A stretch of DNA of 9,668 nucleotides from Fibrobacteraceae bacterium (GTDB taxonomy: Bacteria; Fibrobacterota; Fibrobacteria; Fibrobacterales; Fibrobacteraceae), in NCBI GenBank assembly GCA_023231365.1, contig JALNVO010000097.1, forward strand, positions 1-9,668, written 5' to 3'. Numbering within the stretch: position 1 is the first letter of the stretch; each line of letters starts with the position of its first letter. Positions 7,601-9,668 of the stretch are shown here, piece by piece. Made by a program: the position numbers and the translations under genes. The notes below the pieces were generated by a model that saw only the letters and a program-made list of their open reading frames with translations, was not told the origin of the DNA and did no database searches.

Positions 7601-8768
7601 ATTTACTGAAGAACGCCGGCGCGACGTATTTAAAGCCATAGAAGAAGTCGTAAAAGAACATCCTGATCTCGGACTTTTCCTTTCTCCCAAAAACATTCTC
7701 CGCGACCCTTACATCAAACTTCCTGAAGAAGCCGCCGGCGACTTCCGCGACACCATTTTCGTTTGTGCAGAGATGAATGCCGCTCTCGCCCAACAGGGAC
7801 TCGGAAGTAAAATGATAAACGTATGCGCAACACACGCCCTTTCCAAGCTGTGGGTATTCACCGCAGAACCAATCGAAACTTCCAGTTCAACAAACCCAGG
7901 CATCCGTACATATTGGAATTTCTTAAAATACGTCAAAGACGCTAAAAACCAGAATATTTTTGGCAAAAGCGCACTCTTATCTCCCTTTGAAGAACACGTA
8001 CTCAAAGCGCTCAGCGGCAAAAACTTGAGCATAGAAACCAAATGGGGCTACCGCGATACAACAATACAATTTGCCGTGCGGGATGCCAATAATCCGGAAC
8101 AATTCCTCATCGGAATTGAAACGGACTCCTCGGAAGGAGCTCTCCGGAGTTCCGTCGAAGACAGGGAATACATACGCCCCATGATTCTAAGCCGTCTCGG
8201 CTGGAAAATTATCCGCTTGTGGTGTCCGAACTGGTTCAAGACTCCAGTCGATGAACGCGATCATATTTTGACGACTATCGCCGTAGAACAAAGTGTTGCA
8301 CCACCGCCAAAACGGACCAACGAAGAAAAAGAAAACCTTCCTGCAATACACGTGGAACCCTATCGGATTCTTCATCCTAAAATTGAAGATTCCGTCCATG
8401 ACGTTCCCATTCCAGAGCTCCCGATCAAATATCTGATTTTACAAATGAAATTCTACGTAGATGCAGAATCACCGATTCATGAAAAAAGTCTCATCCGCCG
8501 CATTCTAGAACTCCACCGAGTCCATCGCGCAGGGCCGGCGGTAATACGCGCCATCGAAGATGCCTTTGCGCAAGGCATCAACCGCAAGGCATTTATCAAA
8601 ACCGGGCACTTCTTCTATTCTACACAACCCAGCGAAATCGTACTCCGCAATCGGGCAGCCCTTCCCGATGAAGAACGCAAATTAACATTCATCCCGCCCG
8701 AAGAGCGCGAACTATTCCCCTCCGGTACCGACGAGGCAACAATCAAGCAAACGCTTGGTCTGCTGTAG
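4674..8768 (+). CDS. DUF4011 / SF1 helicase / Vsr-like nuclease / DUF3320 protein with degraded catalytic motifs
   Basis: This 1364-residue protein has the full layout of the DUF4011-helicase family: DUF4011 (about 1-250, with LRDASFDLTIKNRLLNF at 12-28), the first helicase half (about 258-320), a long charged helical insertion (about 330-790), the second helicase half (about 800-1065), a Vsr/MTES_1575-like nuclease fold (about 1103-1190) and DUF3320 (about 1250-1345). Intact members resemble a reported single-gene anti-phage system (Hhe, from memory). Here the motifs are altered: Walker A APPGSNRE (279-286) replaces GPPGTGKS, so the lysine is lost; motif II VIFLDAES (836-843) replaces VIFDEAS; motif III GDSSLPP (863-869) lacks the usual Q; motif V is AAGDFRD; motif VI NVCATHAL (1049-1056) replaces NVAITRAR. 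In the nuclease, IQF (1131-1133) replaces ID(L/F), while GIETD (1147-1151) and LGWKIIRLW (1175-1183) remain. ATP hydrolysis is therefore unlikely. The start is ATG at 4674, 18 bases after gluQ, with only a weak AAAG as ribosome site. The frame is intact throughout. Confidence 0.85.
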   Translation: MADDLYKRLLKLRDASFDLTIKNRLLNFSPKARFQTPLLPENGIVFFEHWSSKNVSIPLSIFAPLSETFSEENQADLISDFKYALSSVEEATGEQNLFLSLGFLRWQNTSPVLLIPVKIDPKTLVISLSDIPPIENVPLRLNCKGTIKLPQARDFQNGKIFDIRNYFAEVQKAAETVTNWKFTPKGMSLGFFDAAKLYSQADIDSEEWKSDPKINNHPVLSRLLSQEGFRVLESGFEDKDLDDFFNPTEHHFIKPLDSSATLALLEALQPENEAFVVQAPPGSNREDFLADLISENIANRKRILLTYKKKATLERFNQVWNPALPEYKDITWEKAKESLQKTRQELVQYNKAVNKPILPGGGTLSASLIAIADSSSYKKTLPDSIFSGVENLDAEKFHEACGLLLDLLELASRNNAKKAKQAFKGSSLTFTDEIQKKRIHDKLEKASKEFKILSMLSKAAAKTFLFDRAIDINVLTEVSEAITSDFGEKTPSFENWNLQSRDWTTYEESLKSLSDAGASWSEFRRNGSEIYTDEAIDESICDAREILADNLERTFKSFSEYYRDAQRTLLHTLKTPKKIKSDKELLDITDKLIEIQEHKKLYKNTSVLANHLCGKDWKYEHTNWTALASKIRWFYSFREKVQNNKNAPLSYAILERYNELRNVITDAETLKKLCHSAAEDFADLKKELGFETIEDPSVEAQADLVEKWERSQALIPLYALIQEKERALFNLGLTNLAEAALDESNKDKDINVELLRFWHSLQVQNVCKISPSIFTYSPKVRANKSREYREQMDDFCMMNLRLAKELLQKSPVLLTILSLEATALRIPRKENLFDVVIFLDAESISPLQAMPAILRSKRAIFIGDSSLPPVPFPILQSASHRDSFVAPHLENILSFSLYKGAKLSFLPLNTLHKHPALIDFANVNFYGQKIHKLSLPSSEPFCDMQIKMETQLSKAIAEAAVKHVEQHPTQSLGIIVFTEERRRDVFKAIEEVVKEHPDLGLFLSPKNILRDPYIKLPEEAAGDFRDTIFVCAEMNAALAQQGLGSKMINVCATHALSKLWVFTAEPIETSSSTNPGIRTYWNFLKYVKDAKNQNIFGKSALLSPFEEHVLKALSGKNLSIETKWGYRDTTIQFAVRDANNPEQFLIGIETDSSEGALRSSVEDREYIRPMILSRLGWKIIRLWCPNWFKTPVDERDHILTTIAVEQSVAPPPKRTNEEKENLPAIHVEPYRILHPKIEDSVHDVPIPELPIKYLILQMKFYVDAESPIHEKSLIRRILELHRVHRAGPAVIRAIEDAFAQGINRKAFIKTGHFFYSTQPSEIVLRNRAALPDEERKLTFIPPEERELFPSGTDEATIKQTLGLL

Positions 8769-9170
8769 TTATTTCACTTTTACCACTAAGACGGTAAAGT
8801 CCGAAGCTGCAAGAGAACGGGCTTTATCTTCGGCCTTATCCTTTGTATAGGATCCCGAGCGGAGCTTATAAAAAGGAGCATCAAAAACAAGTTGTATCGA
8901 AAGGCCCGTCTTGGAAGAAAGATCGGCGCGGCGTTTCTCCGCTATATCAAAATCAGCGATGGCGTCAAATTGTAGAGCATAGACCCCTGTACCCTTGTTA
9001 TCCTTTACAGAAGAACTCACCAAGTTTCCGTAACCGCCAGCATCTGAACGCGCGGCAGAATCCAAGGATGGTTTATATTCACGGCCCTTAAAAAGAGAAT
9101 CCACATCCGTAACGGAAGCGGCAAAAGATAGCGAAGCAAAAACGAAAATAAAAATCGCCAGATATTTCAT
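8769..9170 (-). CDS. Secreted SPOR-domain protein, probably peptidoglycan-binding
   Basis: A 133-residue exported protein. Residues 1-17 are a signal peptide (MKYLAIFIFVFASLSFA, cleavage after SFA). A low-complexity linker follows to about 60. Residues about 63-133 match the SPOR pattern: YALQFDAIADFDIAEKRRA, then FYKLRSGSYTKDKAEDKARS, and a final beta strand. SPOR domains bind glycan strands stripped of peptide side chains, usually at the division septum, so this is probably a small periplasmic cell-wall protein. The domain fills over half of the protein and there is no other enzyme domain. The stop (TAA, complement of 8769-8771) abuts the stop of the large plus-strand gene with no base between. 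The ATG at 9170 has no Shine-Dalgarno sequence, and a TATAAT lies 6 bases upstream (see separate entry), so it may be leaderless or may depend on readthrough from the gene to its right. Confidence 0.82.
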   Translation of the reverse strand: MKYLAIFIFVFASLSFAASVTDVDSLFKGREYKPSLDSAARSDAGGYGNLVSSSVKDNKGTGVYALQFDAIADFDIAEKRRADLSSKTGLSIQLVFDAPFYKLRSGSYTKDKAEDKARSLAASDFTVLVVKVK

Positions 9171-9176
9171 ACTGTA

Positions 9177-9182
9177 ATTATA
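9177..9182 (-). promoter_or_regulatory. Consensus -10 element just upstream of the SPOR gene
   Basis: The minus strand reads TATAAT here, ending 6 bases before the ATG at 9170. With normal -10 to start spacing, transcription would begin at or next to the A of ATG. No good -35 is seen (that stretch falls in the terminator hairpin), and the sequence is AT-rich, so chance is possible. Confidence 0.4.
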
Positions 9183-9183
9183 A

Positions 9184-9216
9184 TAAAAAAAGGCTTCCCT
9201 TTTAAATGGGAAGCCT
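9184..9216 (-). terminator. Intrinsic terminator of the rightmost minus-strand gene
   Basis: A perfect 9-bp stem, AGGCTTCCC (9191-9199) pairing with GGGAAGCCT (9208-9216), encloses an 8-base loop. On the minus strand it is followed directly by seven T residues. It begins 20 bases after the stop codon of the gene that ends at 9236, as expected for its terminator. The plus-strand side has no T run, so it should act mainly in the minus direction. Confidence 0.92.
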
Positions 9217-9235
9217 CTTGAAATCTAAAATAGAC

Positions 9236-9668
9236 CTATTCAACTGTTCCAGAACCCCGTCTCACACCCCAGACCTGGGTTACATTATGTTTGGCCTGCT
9301 TGCCCGCAATCGCTTGCGTTTTTGAAACCTTTGGAATCCTCATGTAGGTATAAAGCTTGGAAATATAAGCCCCCGTACCGACAAATCGACCGTTGTCTGC
9401 GACCAAGTTCCAAGCGAGGTACACATAACCGCGTTTTTCCGTGCAATCTCCACCAAAAATGCTGTCATTGCAAGCCACATAGCTCTTCTTGCTTGCAACA
9501 AACGAGCCCAAATTAGTAAAGATATTTTGTTCATACACAAGCTGGATATCCGCCAAATTCAATTGTTTACTAGCAATCAAGGCACTTAATGAGGAATCCG
9601 CAAGGATATTACCCATATCTGTCTTGATCAAGTAGCCAAGCGTATTCGGATTGTCCTTAGCTACCTGA
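9236..9668 (-). CDS. C-terminal part of a predicted surface protein with a FlgD-like Ig fold (partial)
   Basis: The frame is open from the right edge of the window (first whole codon at 9667-9665) to TAG at 9236-9238, giving 143 residues. The gene therefore starts outside; an internal TTG near 9631 is not a credible start. The visible part contains IFTNLGSFVAS and then YLAWNLVADNGRFVGTGAYI, the pattern of FlgD-like or T9SS-tail Ig domains ('W..(K)..NGR.VGTGAYI'), which are common at the ends of Fibrobacter secreted and surface proteins. Two cysteines in CNDSIFGGDC sit between the two elements and could form a disulfide. The end is QVWGVRRGSGTVE. The catalytic or binding part of the protein, if any, is not visible, so no enzyme function can be given. 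It is terminated by the hairpin at 9184-9216, upstream of the SPOR gene. Confidence 0.8.
   Translation of the reverse strand, partial: QVAKDNPNTLGYLIKTDMGNILADSSLSALIASKQLNLADIQLVYEQNIFTNLGSFVASKKSYVACNDSIFGGDCTEKRGYVYLAWNLVADNGRFVGTGAYISKLYTYMRIPKVSKTQAIAGKQAKHNVTQVWGVRRGSGTVE

Noticed and set aside
4674..8768. The large gene as a decaying pseudogene
   Set aside because: No stop or frameshift occurs in 1364 codons, the length and domain order match the family, and framework residues are retained. Selective loss of catalytic residues fits a pseudoenzyme better, although only comparison with relatives can settle it.
9191..9216. The hairpin as a terminator for the plus-strand operon
   Set aside because: On the plus strand the stem is followed by CTTGAAAT, not a T run, and it lies over 400 bases past the stop of the large gene. 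It fits the minus-strand gene instead.

Overview
The window looks like chromosomal DNA from a Gram-negative bacterium with mid-range GC, most likely Fibrobacter or a close relative (Fibrobacterota). This is a judgement from protein style, not a database match. It rests on secreted proteins with short signal peptides, an M6 metalloprotease ending in a tail like a type IX secretion (T9SS) sorting domain, a surface-protein end of the form 'WNLxxxNGRxVGTGAYI', a SPOR-domain protein and a GluQRS. I see no rRNA, tRNA, insertion sequence, CRISPR array or phage gene.

Layout, left to right. (1) Positions 1-52 hold the last codons of a plus-strand gene with a basic tail. (2) Two minus-strand genes form a short operon: a signal-peptide protein of unknown function (1246-1809), then 21 bases later a DEDDh exonuclease fused to a degraded UvrC-type GIY-YIG domain (139-1224, TTG start). 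(3) A 150-base divergent intergenic region (1810-1959) carries the promoters for both directions. (4) A plus-strand operon follows: a secreted M6 metalloprotease (1960-3777), gluQ overlapping it by ATGA (3774-4655), and after 17-18 bases a 1364-residue protein with DUF4011 / SF1 helicase / Vsr-like nuclease / DUF3320 architecture (4674-8768). (5) A SPOR-domain envelope protein on the minus strand (8769-9170) has its stop codon touching the stop of the large gene. (6) A strong intrinsic terminator (9184-9216) ends the last gene, the C-terminal part of a predicted surface protein that enters from the right edge on the minus strand (9236-9668).

The main point of interest is the 1364-residue protein. 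It keeps the whole architecture and many framework residues of the DUF4011-helicase-nuclease family, whose members are linked to anti-phage defence. Yet every SF1 helicase motif I can align by eye has lost its catalytic residues: Walker A, the DE of motif II, the Q of motif III, motif V and the arginines of motif VI. The nuclease domain has lost one predicted metal-binding aspartate. The frame is intact over 4.1 kb, which suggests a maintained pseudoenzyme rather than a decaying gene. A second protein in the window, the exonuclease fusion, also carries a nuclease domain with degraded signature motifs.

The plus-strand genes are probably co-transcribed, but I see no obvious shared pathway between a secreted protease, a tRNA-modifying enzyme and a pseudo-helicase. 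The envelope theme (M6 protease, SPOR protein, surface-protein tail, signal-peptide protein) is ordinary for this kind of genome.
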